From assembly GCA_015490835.1 (NCBI GenBank), contig WFXA01000237.1, forward strand, positions 1 through 57,146: a DNA stretch of 57,146 nt, in the 5' to 3' direction. The stretch's first letter is position 1. Every line of letters starts with the position of its first letter. Shown here one piece after another: positions 33,905-44,097 of this stretch. Below the pieces are notes generated by a model. That model saw only the letters and a list, made by a program, of their open reading frames with translations. It did no database searches and was not told where the DNA came from. Origin of the DNA: Flavobacteriaceae bacterium (GTDB lineage: Bacteria; Bacteroidota; Bacteroidia; Flavobacteriales; Flavobacteriaceae). Made by a program: the position numbers and the translations under genes.

Positions 33905-35041
33905 TTAGTTGTTTTTCCAACTATCAAGATACCGTTTTGCGATTTGTTTAAAATCATGATGTTTTTCAATAAACAATCGCGCATTAGTACCTATTTGCGT
34001 TATTAACTCTGGATTTTTAATGAGTTTTTCCAGCTCATTTGCAATTTTTTGAGCATTTGGAAGCGCATTAATGGCAACGGGAAAATCTAAGTTGTAAAAT
34101 TTCTCAAACTCTTTTTCGGCTCCTGTAAAAACTACTTTCCCTTTTGCCATAGCTTCAAGTGCATTGTAGCCTTGATCGTAAGAGAGAACTTGGTCAAGAA
34201 CAATATGAGCTTGATTATAGCGATGTATATATTGATTATACGGAAGATTTTCTGCGACAACAACAGTTACTTTTTCAGAATATTTTTTGTTAATGATTTG
34301 TAATGCTTCTTCAAAAAAACGAATCCCTTTGCTGTGGTAGTTGCTTCGGTTGATGCCTAAAAAAATAACAATCTTATCGGTCACGGGATTTTCAATATAC
34401 CTGATTTTTGAAAGATTTACAGGGTTTGGAACCATTCCTATATAGTTGGGTTTACCAATTAACGGAAGATGGTAATCAATGTCTGAAGCGATTATTCCAT
34501 CAACCTTATTTACTACCCAATGATGCAATTCTTTAAATGGTTGCGTACTGTATTTTAGAGCAAAATCAATTTGTTTTTTTTGGATTTTTCCCGAAAAATA
34601 ATCTTCAAAAATAGAATATTTTAATTTTTTTTCTAAAGCATACTTTACATTGGTATAATCGGCACCGCAAGAAAGTAAAAACAATTTTTTATTGTGTTGT
34701 TTGAGAAAAGAAATAATCTCTTTCTCGGCTTTTGGAGAAATGCCAAACGGGCTTTCGTTTATAAGTTGCACCACGTCAAAATCGGTAAATTTCTCTTTTT
34801 GGTTAAAAAATTGTTTTCGAACAGAAACCGAAGAAATATTAATTCCGGAAAGTTTGTAAATTCCAACCAATACTTTTCTGAAAAAACCGGTTACATATTT
34901 TTTTTTTAATAAGACATCTGCCGGAAAATTTTTAAAATCATCACCGGTTGAAACCAAAGTTACTTGATGCCCCAATGCTTTTAAACCTTCTTGTAACGAA
35001 TTATGTAGCCGGCTGTATTCTCCTACTAAAAGTATCTTCAT
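33905..35041 (-). CDS. GT-B fold glycosyltransferase
   Basis: A 378-residue GT-B glycosyltransferase. The N-terminal half starts MKILLVGEYSRLHNSLQEGL; the C-terminal half has FLGINRSNYHSKGIRFFEEAL and DQVLSYDQGYNALEAMAKGKVVFTG, the conserved donor-binding acidic region. Probably a capsule or O-antigen transferase; its sugar is unknown. It diverges from the GT4 gene at 35092, 50 bp away. Confidence 0.88.
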   Translation of the reverse strand: MKILLVGEYSRLHNSLQEGLKALGHQVTLVSTGDDFKNFPADVLLKKKYVTGFFRKVLVGIYKLSGINISSVSVRKQFFNQKEKFTDFDVVQLINESPFGISPKAEKEIISFLKQHNKKLFLLSCGADYTNVKYALEKKLKYSIFEDYFSGKIQKKQIDFALKYSTQPFKELHHWVVNKVDGIIASDIDYHLPLIGKPNYIGMVPNPVNLSKIRYIENPVTDKIVIFLGINRSNYHSKGIRFFEEALQIINKKYSEKVTVVVAENLPYNQYIHRYNQAHIVLDQVLSYDQGYNALEAMAKGKVVFTGAEKEFEKFYNLDFPVAINALPNAQKIANELEKLIKNPELITQIGTNARLFIEKHHDFKQIAKRYLDSWKNN

Positions 35042-35049
35042 AAATTGCC

Positions 35050-35057
35050 TATCTTTG
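35050..35057 (+). promoter_or_regulatory. -7 element (TATCTTTG) before GT4 gene
   Basis: A TAnnTTTG match 34 bp before ATG 35092, in the short divergent gap. Confidence 0.45.
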
Positions 35058-35091
35058 ACCTTGTAAACCTACTAAAAAATACCCGTTTTTT

Positions 35092-36201
35092 ATGCAAATA
35101 CCACCTGCAAAAAAGAAATTAACTGTTTGTTTGGTTACTATTTCGTTAAATAAAGGCGGTGCAGAACGCTCTTGTGCTATTCTTTCTCAGCTATTGCATA
35201 ATTTGGGTTATCAAGTGTATATTGTAACATTAAACTCGGGAGTAGATTATTCTTTTTCCGGTGCGTTATTTAATTTAGGTGAACATAAACCCAAAGTTGA
35301 TACGTTGTTGAGCAGGGTAAAAAGGTTTAGCCGTTTGAGAAGATTTTTGGTGGAAAAAAAAGTGGATATCATTATCGATCATCGTTCAAAAAACAACTAT
35401 TACCGTGAGTTGTTTTATGCAAAATACTTGTATAAAGGATTAAATAAAATATATGTAATTCATAGTTCAAATTTAACTCAATACGTAACTAATAAACCCA
35501 AAAAATTTAGTGCTCATTGTTTGAGGAAGACTCGGTTGGTAACAGTTTCAAAGCAGATTGAAAATGATCTTATCAAAAAATACGGAATAACTCAAGTTGC
35601 CACCATTCATAATTGTTTTTTACCCGAATGGAAGGCTGAAAACGAACAGATACCCAAAGAATTACAAGATAAAATCTATCTGTTATCTTACGGAAGAATT
35701 GATGATGATATAAAGGATTTTATATTTCTTATAAATTCGTTTAAAAAATCAATGCTTTGGCAGAAAAACATTTTTTTGGTACTAATGGGAGAAGGAAAAG
35801 ATAAGAAGATGCTTCAACAATATGCCAAAAAACAATCTTTAGAGAATTCGATTATTTTCTTACCCTTTGTAAAAAAACCGTTTTCTATTATAAAGAGCGC
35901 TAAAATAGTAACGCTTACCAGCCGGTATGAAGGATTTCCAATGGTGTTGGTAGAATCTCTTTCGGTTGGAACTCCGGTTGTTTCGCTTGATATTGTTTCC
36001 GGTCCGGCTGAAATAATAAAACACAAGGAGAACGGCTTGTTAATTAAAGAAAGAAATGTATCTTTATTTGCCGAAGCATTGCAGACTATGTTCACGAATG
36101 ATGCGTTGTATAATCATGTAAAAACCAATACCGAAAAGTCTGTTAGTGAATTTTCGGCGACATCCATTTCAGAAAAATGGAATAATTTATTGCAAAAATG
36201 A
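35092..36201 (+). CDS. GT4 glycosyltransferase
   Basis: A 369-residue GT-B family-4 glycosyltransferase with N-terminal LNKGGAERSCAILSQLL and C-terminal SRYEGFPMVLVESLSVGTPVVS (EX7E). It overlaps the FdtA-like gene by 4 bp, so the two are translationally coupled; the transferase may therefore use the amino-sugar made by that pathway (inference). Confidence 0.93.
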   Translation: MQIPPAKKKLTVCLVTISLNKGGAERSCAILSQLLHNLGYQVYIVTLNSGVDYSFSGALFNLGEHKPKVDTLLSRVKRFSRLRRFLVEKKVDIIIDHRSKNNYYRELFYAKYLYKGLNKIYVIHSSNLTQYVTNKPKKFSAHCLRKTRLVTVSKQIENDLIKKYGITQVATIHNCFLPEWKAENEQIPKELQDKIYLLSYGRIDDDIKDFIFLINSFKKSMLWQKNIFLVLMGEGKDKKMLQQYAKKQSLENSIIFLPFVKKPFSIIKSAKIVTLTSRYEGFPMVLVESLSVGTPVVSLDIVSGPAEIIKHKENGLLIKERNVSLFAEALQTMFTNDALYNHVKTNTEKSVSEFSATSISEKWNNLLQK

Positions 36202-36602
36202 ATGAAATTAATATTGTAGAAATACCTAAAATAACAGACCCCGACGGACGCGGAAATCTCTCGGTAATTGAAAAAAACACACTTCCTTTTGAAGTAAAAA
36301 GAGTGTATTATTTATATGATATTCCCGGAGGAGAAACACGTGGCGCACACGCTCATAAACAACTCCAACAATGTCTAATAGCTTTAAGCGGTAGTTTTGA
36401 CGTAAAATTGGATAACGGAAAAACCCGACAAACCATCACCCTAAATAGACCCGATAGAGGGTTGTTAATTCCCAACGGAATTTGGCGAGAGTTGGTTAAT
36501 TTTTCTTCCGGATCGGTGTGTTTGTCGTTGGTTAGCGATGTCTATGATGAGAATGATTATATACGCGATTATCAAGAATTTTTATCACTTAAAAGAAGTT
36601 AG
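36198..36602 (+). CDS. FdtA/WxcM-like sugar 3,4-ketoisomerase
   Basis: A 134-residue cupin protein of the dTDP-sugar ketoisomerase family. GETRGAHAHKQLQQCLIALSG has the conserved His pair that distinguishes FdtA/QdtA, and DPDGRGNLSVIE marks the N-terminus. It converts dTDP-4-keto-6-deoxyglucose to the 3-keto sugar, which an FdtB-like aminotransferase (20.7-21.8 kb) and an acyltransferase (21.8-22.8 kb) can process. FdtA makes the Fuc3N configuration, QdtA the Qui3N one; which applies is not decided here. Its 3' end overlaps the convergent GT2 gene by 18 bp. Confidence 0.93.
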   Translation: MNEINIVEIPKITDPDGRGNLSVIEKNTLPFEVKRVYYLYDIPGGETRGAHAHKQLQQCLIALSGSFDVKLDNGKTRQTITLNRPDRGLLIPNGIWRELVNFSSGSVCLSLVSDVYDENDYIRDYQEFLSLKRS

Positions 36603-37532
36603 TCGAACTCCTTTTTTCTCTAATACGTTTTGTGTTTTTAATAATACTTTCAATATAGATTTTGGCAGTTTAAGTAAAAGGCGTTGTTTGGAGGTAAGAT
36701 TTTTTAAATCAATTTTTTTATAATAATTTGTGAAAGAAGCTCTGTCACCGGCAAGTTTGTGTTGTATAGCGAATGAAAACCGGTTTAAATCGAGGTATTT
36801 TTTTAAATTGGGATTATTTTTTGCTTGACTCTCATATTTATCAAGATTCATAAATACCCTGTTTAAGGTAGGCGTATGTGAAATACGATTGCTACCGTCA
36901 AGATTGTGTCTAGCTGAAACCCGATTAATAAAAACCGGTGGAGAAATAAGGGCAGCTCTAAGCCATAAATCGGTATCTTCTCCGGCTCCGTTGGTGATGG
37001 TATAATCAAATCCTTTTAGTTTTAAAAAAAAATCTTTGCGCATACAAACCGCAGATGTCCAAGCCAAGCAATCTACCAAACTATTCTCAAAATAATTAGG
37101 AACAATACCCGTCCATCCATTTTCTTTCTTAGTAACAGTAGATTGCATAGAGGTTGTAAACGAATGCCTCCGTTTTTTTTCGTAAGCAGTTAAAAACCAA
37201 TTGCTTTCAGGAAATTTATTAATTAATAAATTAATGTCTTCCAAATGGTTGGGATACCAATAATCGTCAGCATCTAAAAAAGCAATGTAAGAAGATTGAG
37301 CTTTTTCAACACCAAAATTACGAGCTTTTGAAACGCCTTCATTCTTTTTTGTGTATTGTTTTATTCTGTCATCTTTTATTGTGTTAACAACTTCGGCACT
37401 TTTATCTGTAGAGCCATCGTTTACTATAATAATTTCAAAATCTGTAAAGGTTTGCGAAAGAACACTTTGTAAGGTATTTAAAATATCTTTTTCTTTATTG
37501 TAAAGCGGTATGATAACAGAAAACTCAGGCAT
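36585..37532 (-). CDS. GT2 glycosyltransferase
   Basis: A 315-residue family-2 GT-A glycosyltransferase: FSVIIPLYNKEKDI, EIIIVNDGSTDKS, and FLDADDYW for metal/nucleotide binding, then GAGEDTDLWLR (typical acceptor region). It overlaps the next GT2 gene by 8 bp and converges with the FdtA-like gene with an 18-bp antisense overlap at the 3' ends. Sugar unknown. Confidence 0.93.
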   Translation of the reverse strand: MPEFSVIIPLYNKEKDILNTLQSVLSQTFTDFEIIIVNDGSTDKSAEVVNTIKDDRIKQYTKKNEGVSKARNFGVEKAQSSYIAFLDADDYWYPNHLEDINLLINKFPESNWFLTAYEKKRRHSFTTSMQSTVTKKENGWTGIVPNYFENSLVDCLAWTSAVCMRKDFFLKLKGFDYTITNGAGEDTDLWLRAALISPPVFINRVSARHNLDGSNRISHTPTLNRVFMNLDKYESQAKNNPNLKKYLDLNRFSFAIQHKLAGDRASFTNYYKKIDLKNLTSKQRLLLKLPKSILKVLLKTQNVLEKKGVRLTSFK

Positions 37533-38418
37533 TTTTCTTTAATTTTACATAATAAGATAAACGGTACAGGTCAAATAAAAAAATAGAAGGGTTTTTTGAG
37601 CAACTAATTTTTTTAATTAGTGGTAAAAAAGGAGTGATTACAAATTGAAAAACACCACTTAACTTTAAATAATTTAGTTGTAAGTAAGTTTTTTGAAGTC
37701 TGCTCACATTGGGTTTTATGAGTTTGTTTTTTTCTAAAGTTATCGTAGTTTTTACGGCATTTAGAGACTTGGTTAAAAAAATATCGTTATCTTCTAAACC
37801 TAAGTGAATCACAGGATTATCAATGTGTAAAATAACTGTTTCTCTTTTCTTTAAACAGTTTTGAAATAGAATATCCATTCCGTAATAATTGCTAAGTAAA
37901 CGAGTATTAATCTCTATAAAAATGTTTTTCTTAATAAAGAAACAACCGGAATTAATAGTTTGATAAGGTTTTCTTTTTCTATTACTAACAGCTATATTTT
38001 CTCTTCTTCTGCCATATTTCCATCTAAGTATTTTAACTTTTTCAGGTTTGTTTTCTTGATACGTGATACCACCAAATAGCACATCTGTGTTTTTTTTAAT
38101 TTCTTTTACATAACGAGAAATAAAATCGTTGTTTTTTGGTAATACATCTGCGTCTAAAAATAATAACCAATTGTGGTTAGCTCTAGTGGCAAGATTTTGT
38201 CTTGTTTTTGTGCGACCTAAATTGCTTTTGTTTTCAAAATAAAAACAATGTGGTAAGGTTTCGGTTTTTTTGTTTTTTAATTTAATCTGTTGGTCTGAAG
38301 AGGCATCATCACAAATCATTATTTCAAAATCAATACCCGTATCTGTAGCTTGTTTGTGAAGTAAACTAACTAGTTTGGTAATATCATAATTATATGTAGG
38401 AATTAATATTGAAACCAT
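37525..38418 (-). CDS. GT2 glycosyltransferase
   Basis: A 297-residue family-2 transferase, first gene of a pair. Motifs: SILIPTYNYD at the N-terminus, EIMICDDASSD, and LLFLDADVLPKN. It overlaps the following GT2 by 8 bp. Probably another surface polysaccharide transferase. The 65-bp gap to the divergent subtilase gene holds its promoter, not identified. Confidence 0.92.
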   Translation of the reverse strand: MVSILIPTYNYDITKLVSLLHKQATDTGIDFEIMICDDASSDQQIKLKNKKTETLPHCFYFENKSNLGRTKTRQNLATRANHNWLLFLDADVLPKNNDFISRYVKEIKKNTDVLFGGITYQENKPEKVKILRWKYGRRRENIAVSNRKRKPYQTINSGCFFIKKNIFIEINTRLLSNYYGMDILFQNCLKKRETVILHIDNPVIHLGLEDNDIFLTKSLNAVKTTITLEKNKLIKPNVSRLQKTYLQLNYLKLSGVFQFVITPFLPLIKKISCSKNPSIFLFDLYRLSYYVKLKKNA

Positions 38419-38483
38419 AAATTGGTTGCTAATTTACAATTATCAAGCTAATTTTAGTATATTTAGCTTGAAAATACATTGCG

Positions 38484-40148
38484 ATGAAAAGATTGTTTTT
38501 TATTCTGTTATTTCTTCTTTTGGTTTCTGCCCTTGAGGCTCAAGAATATTCGTGGTTTTACATAAGAGCTAAAGACTCTTTGTTACAACCTCGGTTTAAA
38601 AGGCAAGACAGTATTTTAATTTACCAAGGAAATAATAATTATTTTAAAAAAATATTTTCCCGATACCGAATTTACGAGTTTAAAAAAACTGCAAGAAATG
38701 CTGAAAAAAAATATTTAAACCGAACTTTTTTTGTAGTATCCAATTCCGATACCTTATTAAAAGATTTGCTGAATATTCCCGATTCGCCCTTTATTTCGGG
38801 CGAAATAATTCCGGAAGCCGAAAAAGAAATATACGAACCTAACGATTACGGAATAACTAGCACTATAGGCGAAAACATAGGCTTACCGGTTTATTTAGAT
38901 TATTACGACGTGTTGGGTGTACCGCACGCATGGTATTATACTACCGGCAGAAGAGAAACCATTATAGGCATTTCAGACGGTAGTGTAGACACTACCGATA
39001 TAGAATTTAAAGGAAAAACCAAAGTTATTAGAAAGTCACACCTTGCCAACGGTCATGGCATATCGGTTTCGGCAACAGCAGCTGCACAAGGCGATAACGG
39101 CTATGGTTTTGCGGGCATCTGCTTTGATTGTAGCATTTACGGTACTTCTTACGGATATTTTCAAAATTTAGAAACTTTGGTTGAACTTTCTAATCTTGGG
39201 GCTAGCGTAATAAATTGCAGTTGGGGTATAGCCAAACCTTACGAAACCGCACAAGAAGAAATTTATAAAATAGCAAAAAATAAAACCGTAACAGTAGCCA
39301 TTGCTCACAACAAAAAATGGATTAAAACCAAAAACAAAGGCAAATTGTTTTACTATCCGGCTTCGTACGATAAAGTTATCTCGGTGGCAACGGTTATGCA
39401 TCGTCATGAAAAGCCGTTAGATAATATTCTTGTTCAAGAAACCAACGGAAAATACTATGCTTCAAATATTCGAGGTTATTTGGGTAGAAATTTAGGCTTT
39501 AAAAACAATGATACTTTAGACCAACCGTTTATTTATCCTGTAGCTTTGCGAACTTTAAATCCTGCAGTAGATATTTTAGGACCCGGAGTAGGATTAGTTC
39601 GTTATGGAGAATACGTATTACGTAATAAAATAAATTACAGTGCGTATGGTGCAACTTCGGGAATAGCACCATTAGTAACAGGAACAGTTGGTTTAATGAA
39701 ATCGCTTCAACCTTGTATAACTGTTGATGAGGTAGATGCTATTATTAAACTTACTTCTATGAATATAGATGCTATTGAAGCCAATAAACCGTATTTTGGT
39801 TATTATGGTGCCGGAATGCTTCAAACAGGTAATGCAGTTGAGTTGGTTTATAAATTAGCAACGCCTTCTGAAACTGCCTATATCCAAAATCAAAAATTTA
39901 AACGTTGGGTTTTTCCCATTAAAGCCGTTTCAGAAAAAGTAATTATTCAAAATCAAGTTTTTGAAGATGATGCGGTACTTACTCTTACAGCCAAAAATCA
40001 AATTATAATAAGGAAGAATACTGTTTTAAAACCCAATAAAACGGGAAAAATTCAATTAAAGATAGACGCTGATTTACAACCTTCTTGCGAATTGTATCTC
40101 AGAGACGGATTTCCAAACAATAAGTATTACTTTCCTGAAAATAATTAG
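38484..40148 (+). CDS. S8 family serine peptidase (subtilase)
   Basis: A 554-residue protein with a signal peptide (1-19, ending LEAQ), an N-terminal prodomain-like region (20-140), a subtilase domain (about 155-460) and a C-terminal beta domain. The catalytic triad is Asp165 (SDGSVD), His191 (GHGI) and Ser392 (GATSG). The usual AAGN oxyanion segment reads AIAHN, an altered but Asn-containing version. No T9SS sorting domain is seen at the C-terminus. The gene is next to the glycan cluster; substrate unknown. Convergent with purA, stops overlapping by 4 bp. Confidence 0.9.
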   Translation: MKRLFFILLFLLLVSALEAQEYSWFYIRAKDSLLQPRFKRQDSILIYQGNNNYFKKIFSRYRIYEFKKTARNAEKKYLNRTFFVVSNSDTLLKDLLNIPDSPFISGEIIPEAEKEIYEPNDYGITSTIGENIGLPVYLDYYDVLGVPHAWYYTTGRRETIIGISDGSVDTTDIEFKGKTKVIRKSHLANGHGISVSATAAAQGDNGYGFAGICFDCSIYGTSYGYFQNLETLVELSNLGASVINCSWGIAKPYETAQEEIYKIAKNKTVTVAIAHNKKWIKTKNKGKLFYYPASYDKVISVATVMHRHEKPLDNILVQETNGKYYASNIRGYLGRNLGFKNNDTLDQPFIYPVALRTLNPAVDILGPGVGLVRYGEYVLRNKINYSAYGATSGIAPLVTGTVGLMKSLQPCITVDEVDAIIKLTSMNIDAIEANKPYFGYYGAGMLQTGNAVELVYKLATPSETAYIQNQKFKRWVFPIKAVSEKVIIQNQVFEDDAVLTLTAKNQIIIRKNTVLKPNKTGKIQLKIDADLQPSCELYLRDGFPNNKYYFPENN

Positions 40149-41419
40149 TTTCTTACAATAGTTTGTTTTCTATCGGGACCTACCGATACAATTTTAATAG
40201 GTACTCTTAATTCGTTTTCTAAAAATTGTATATAATGGTTTAATGCAACCGGAAGTTGCGAAGCGTCTGTCATTTGAGTTAAATCATCTTTCCAACCCGG
40301 AAGTTCGGTATAAACGGGAGAAACATTTTCCGTGTCAATATTGTAAGGGAAATGAGTAATCGTTTTTCCTTTAAATGTATAGGCGGTACATACCTTTATT
40401 TTATCGAAACCGCTTAACACATCACTTTTCATCATCATTAATTGGGTTACGCCATTTATTTGCACAGTGTATTTTAATGCTACTAAATCTAACCAACCAC
40501 ATCTTCTGGGGCGACCGGTTGTTGCACCAAACTCATTTCCTATACGAGCCATTGTCTCACCATAGCTGTCAAACAATTCGGTGGGAAAAGGACCGCTTCC
40601 AACACGAGTTGTATAGGCTTTAAAAATGCCATAAACTTGGTTTATTTTTCCCGGAGCCACACCCAATCCGGTACAAGCACCGGCTGCAGTAGTGTTAGAT
40701 GAGGTTACGTAGGGATAGGTTCCAAAATCGATATCAAGTAATGAGCCTTGTGCGCCTTCAGCTAAGATTGTTTTTCCTTCTGTTTGAACTTGGTGAAAAT
40801 ATTCTTCGCTATCTATAAAAATTAATTGTTTTAAAGTTTTTATTGCATCAAAAAATTCGGTTTCTAATTCTTTTAAATTGTAGTCGATTTTAGAATCAAA
40901 AAAGTCTATCATTTTAACATGCTTGGTAGCGAGCGCGTGGTATTTTTCTTTCCAATTAGTGAATTCTAAATCACCTACTCTAATTCCGTTTCTACCGGTT
41001 TTATCCATATATGTGGGACCAATGCCTTTTAGGGTTGAACCTATTTTGGCTTTTCCTTTTGCCGCCTCAGATGCAGCATCTAACAGCCTGTGTGTGGGGA
41101 GTATTAAATGTGCTTTGCGCGAAATAAGTAACTTGCTTTTTATGTCTAAATTAAAGGGAGCAAGTTTATCTAATTCTTTTTTAAAAATAACGGGGTCTAT
41201 GACAACACCATTACCTACAACATTGATTGCATTTTCATGAAAAATACCGCTGGGTATGGTATGAAGCACGTGTTTTATACCGTCAAACTCAAGAGTGTGT
41301 CCGGCGTTAGGACCTCCTTGAAACCGAGCAATGATGTCATAATTTTTGGTTAAAACATCAACAATTTTTCCTTTGCCTTCGTCTCCCCATTGGAGACCTA
41401 GTAGTAAATCTACCGCCAT
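40145..41419 (-). CDS. purA: adenylosuccinate synthetase
   Basis: A 424-residue full-length PurA. It starts with the GTP-binding LLGLQWGDEGKGKIVDVL and contains GGPNAGHT, a KGIGPTYMDK loop and TTGRPRRCGWLD. It catalyses the first committed step from IMP to AMP with GTP and aspartate. It follows the fur-like gene by 1 bp in the order relA/spoT, fur, purA; PurA is inhibited by (p)ppGpp in other bacteria, so the grouping is suggestive. Confidence 0.97.
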   Translation of the reverse strand: MAVDLLLGLQWGDEGKGKIVDVLTKNYDIIARFQGGPNAGHTLEFDGIKHVLHTIPSGIFHENAINVVGNGVVIDPVIFKKELDKLAPFNLDIKSKLLISRKAHLILPTHRLLDAASEAAKGKAKIGSTLKGIGPTYMDKTGRNGIRVGDLEFTNWKEKYHALATKHVKMIDFFDSKIDYNLKELETEFFDAIKTLKQLIFIDSEEYFHQVQTEGKTILAEGAQGSLLDIDFGTYPYVTSSNTTAAGACTGLGVAPGKINQVYGIFKAYTTRVGSGPFPTELFDSYGETMARIGNEFGATTGRPRRCGWLDLVALKYTVQINGVTQLMMMKSDVLSGFDKIKVCTAYTFKGKTITHFPYNIDTENVSPVYTELPGWKDDLTQMTDASQLPVALNHYIQFLENELRVPIKIVSVGPDRKQTIVRN

Positions 41420-41420
41420 A

Positions 41421-41870
41421 TTATTTTTTGGATTTTTTATTTCCGTAGAAATATAGAGAGTGGTTAATTATTTCGATGTCAAAAACTTCTTCAATGGTTT
41501 TTTTTATATTTTCGATTCTAGGGTCACAAAATTCAATAACTTCTCCGTTAGAGAGTATAACATGGTCGTGTTGTTTATCAAAGTAGCATTTTTCATAAAA
41601 TGCTTGATTTTGCCCAAATTGATGTTTTCTTACAAGACCGCATTCTAGTAATAATTCGATGGTATTATAGAGTGTTGCACGGCTCACCCGATATTTTTTA
41701 TTTTTCATGTTGATATACAAAGATTCTATATCAAAATGCTCGTTTGAGTTGTAAACTTCTTGGAGTATGGCGTACCGCTCGGGGGTTTTACGATGCCCTT
41801 TTTTTTCTAAAAAAGCTGTAAAAACGTCTTTTACTATTTCTTGATTATCGGGTTTAGGGTTGGTTTCCAT
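41421..41870 (-). CDS. Fur-family transcriptional regulator
   Basis: A 149-residue Fur-superfamily repressor with the winged-helix N-terminus ([16 protein letters not shown] and [23 protein letters not shown]) and the dimerisation half with [14 protein letters not shown]. The usual structural-zinc CxxC after HDHxx is LSNG here, so that site is absent. Remaining His/Glu residues could form the regulatory metal site. It could be a PerR-, Zur- or Fur-like member; specificity is not readable. Lies 22 bp after relA/spoT and 1 bp before purA. Confidence 0.93.
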   Translation of the reverse strand: METNPKPDNQEIVKDVFTAFLEKKGHRKTPERYAILQEVYNSNEHFDIESLYINMKNKKYRVSRATLYNTIELLLECGLVRKHQFGQNQAFYEKCYFDKQHDHVILSNGEVIEFCDPRIENIKKTIEEVFDIEIINHSLYFYGNKKSKK

Positions 41871-41892
41871 AACGTTGGCAAATGTAACTATT

Positions 41893-44097
41893 TTAAACTC
41901 GAGTTACTTTATCTATTCCGTTTATTTTTTTAATGTTTTTCACAAGGTTATCAAGAATGCTTTTGTTTTTTACCTGAACCGTAATTTTTCCTGTAAAAAC
42001 TCCGTCATCACTATCAAAGTGTACACTTTTCATATTAATACCTAAATTATTTGAAATTATTTTGGTTACCTCGTTTACCAGTCCGATGGTATCTATTCCG
42101 GTAATTGTTAAATTGGCTTTAAAGTCTATTTGGCTGGAGTCTATCCATTTTGCTTTTAAAATTCTATAACTGTAATTACTCTGTAATTGTACTGCGTTAG
42201 GACAGTTTTTTTTGTGTACTTTAATACCTTCAGATACTGTTAAAAATCCAAAAACATCATCACCGGGAATTGGATTACAACATTGTGCCATTTTATAGTC
42301 CAGTTTTTCTTCTTCTTTTCCAAAAACCAGCTGGTCATATTTTTGGGTTAGTTCTTCTTTGTTTAGTTCGGGAGGAGGTGATTTTTTTCTAATACGGGAT
42401 TTTAAAAACTTTAAGAAGGCATTGTTTCTGGTAGTGGCAAAGTCTTTTAATTGTTGGTTGTCTATACTTCCGCTTCCTACTCTATAAAATAAATCTAAGC
42501 TTGTTTTTAATTTAAAAAAAATAACCAGCTGATTGATGGTTTTTTCATCTAGTGTAATTTTTAATGATTTTAGTTTTCTGGCTAAGATAACTTTTCCTTC
42601 GTTGGCAATTAGTTTTTGTTCTTCTTTAAGCGATGATTTTATTTTAGATAGTGCTCTTCCTGTAGTGGCATAGTCTAACCAATTTGCATTTGGTTTAGCT
42701 TTTTCTGATGTTATGATTTCAACTTGATCACCACTTTTAAGTATGTGACTTAATGGTACTAATTTTCCGTTAACTCGAGTACCTCTTGTATGTAAGCCTA
42801 CTTCGGTATGTACGTGAAAAGCAAAATCTAATGCTGTGGATCCTTTTGGTAGTGAGTACAAATCTCCTTTAGGAGAAAAGACAAAAATTTCTTTAGCGTA
42901 GAGGTTTAGTTTAAATTGTTTTACAAAATCTACTGCATTAATATCCGGATTTTCAAGAGATTCTTGAAGTTTTGCCAGCCAAGTATCTAAGGAATTATCG
43001 TCTTTTTCTTTGGTTTTATATTTGTAGTGTGCAGCATATCCTTTTTCGGCGATTTCGTTCATTCGTTCGCTACGAATTTGTACTTCTACCCAACGACCTT
43101 TAGGACCCATAACAGTTATGTGTAAGGCTTCATATCCTGTAGATTTTGGAGAAGAAATCCAATCTCGTAATCGGGTTGGGTTAGGGGTAAAGTGGTCGGT
43201 TACGATAGAGTAAATTTTCCACGCGAGAAATTTTTCGTTTTTTTCTGTGCCTTTATAAATAATTCGAATTGCAAATTTATCGTATACTTCTTCAAAAGTA
43301 ACATTTTGCGCAAGCATTTTTCTGCGTATCGAAAATATTGATTTGGGTCTTCCTTTTATGTCGTATTCTATTTTTTCTTCGTCTAATGATTTTTTGATGA
43401 TTTCTGAAAATGAAGCAATGTAGGCATCTTGTTCTTCTTTGCTTTCTTTTATTTTTTTTAGTATGTCATTGTAAACTTCGGGTTCTGTGTATTTTAGCCC
43501 TAAGTCTTCAAGTTCGGTTTTAATATTATAAAGCCCAATACGATGTGCAAGCGGTGCGTAAATATACAGTGTTTCTGAAGCTATTTTTGCTTGTTTATGA
43601 ACCGGCATAGCATCCATCGTTTGCATATTATGCAATCGATCGGCAATTTTTATAATAATTACACGAATGTCTTCGTGTAGCGTAAGAAGTAATTTCCTGA
43701 AATTTTCGGCTTGATGAGACACATCTTTATCTGAAGAGAGGTGCTTAATTTTTGTTAATCCATCTACAATTCGTGCAACGGTTTCACCAAATAATCGCTC
43801 GATATCGGTTACGGTGTACTCCGTGTCTTCAACTACATCGTGTAACAGTGCAGCGGCAATTGAAGTGGCATCTAACCCAATTTCTGAAGCAACAATTTTA
43901 GCTACTGCAATAGGATGAAAAATATATGCTTCTCCCGATTTTCTGCGTTGATCTTTATGTGCATCAACAGCAACATCAAAAGCACTTCGAATTAACTTTT
44001 TATCTTTTGGAGATAGGGTTTGGTAGCTAATACGGAGTAATTCCTTATACTGTTTTGCAATTTCTTTTTTCTCTACTTCAATGGCTTCTTCAGTCAT
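41893..44097 (-). CDS. RelA/SpoT (p)ppGpp synthetase/hydrolase
   Basis: A 734-residue Rel protein with all domains in order: HD hydrolase ([20 protein letters not shown]), synthetase ([38 protein letters not shown]), TGS ([22 protein letters not shown]), a conserved Cys-rich segment ([10 protein letters not shown]) and a C-terminal ACT domain. The intact HD motif means it can probably hydrolyse (p)ppGpp as well as make it. First gene of a run with a Fur-like regulator and purA. Confidence 0.96.
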   Translation of the reverse strand: MTEEAIEVEKKEIAKQYKELLRISYQTLSPKDKKLIRSAFDVAVDAHKDQRRKSGEAYIFHPIAVAKIVASEIGLDATSIAAALLHDVVEDTEYTVTDIERLFGETVARIVDGLTKIKHLSSDKDVSHQAENFRKLLLTLHEDIRVIIIKIADRLHNMQTMDAMPVHKQAKIASETLYIYAPLAHRIGLYNIKTELEDLGLKYTEPEVYNDILKKIKESKEEQDAYIASFSEIIKKSLDEEKIEYDIKGRPKSIFSIRRKMLAQNVTFEEVYDKFAIRIIYKGTEKNEKFLAWKIYSIVTDHFTPNPTRLRDWISSPKSTGYEALHITVMGPKGRWVEVQIRSERMNEIAEKGYAAHYKYKTKEKDDNSLDTWLAKLQESLENPDINAVDFVKQFKLNLYAKEIFVFSPKGDLYSLPKGSTALDFAFHVHTEVGLHTRGTRVNGKLVPLSHILKSGDQVEIITSEKAKPNANWLDYATTGRALSKIKSSLKEEQKLIANEGKVILARKLKSLKITLDEKTINQLVIFFKLKTSLDLFYRVGSGSIDNQQLKDFATTRNNAFLKFLKSRIRKKSPPPELNKEELTQKYDQLVFGKEEEKLDYKMAQCCNPIPGDDVFGFLTVSEGIKVHKKNCPNAVQLQSNYSYRILKAKWIDSSQIDFKANLTITGIDTIGLVNEVTKIISNNLGINMKSVHFDSDDGVFTGKITVQVKNKSILDNLVKNIKKINGIDKVTRV

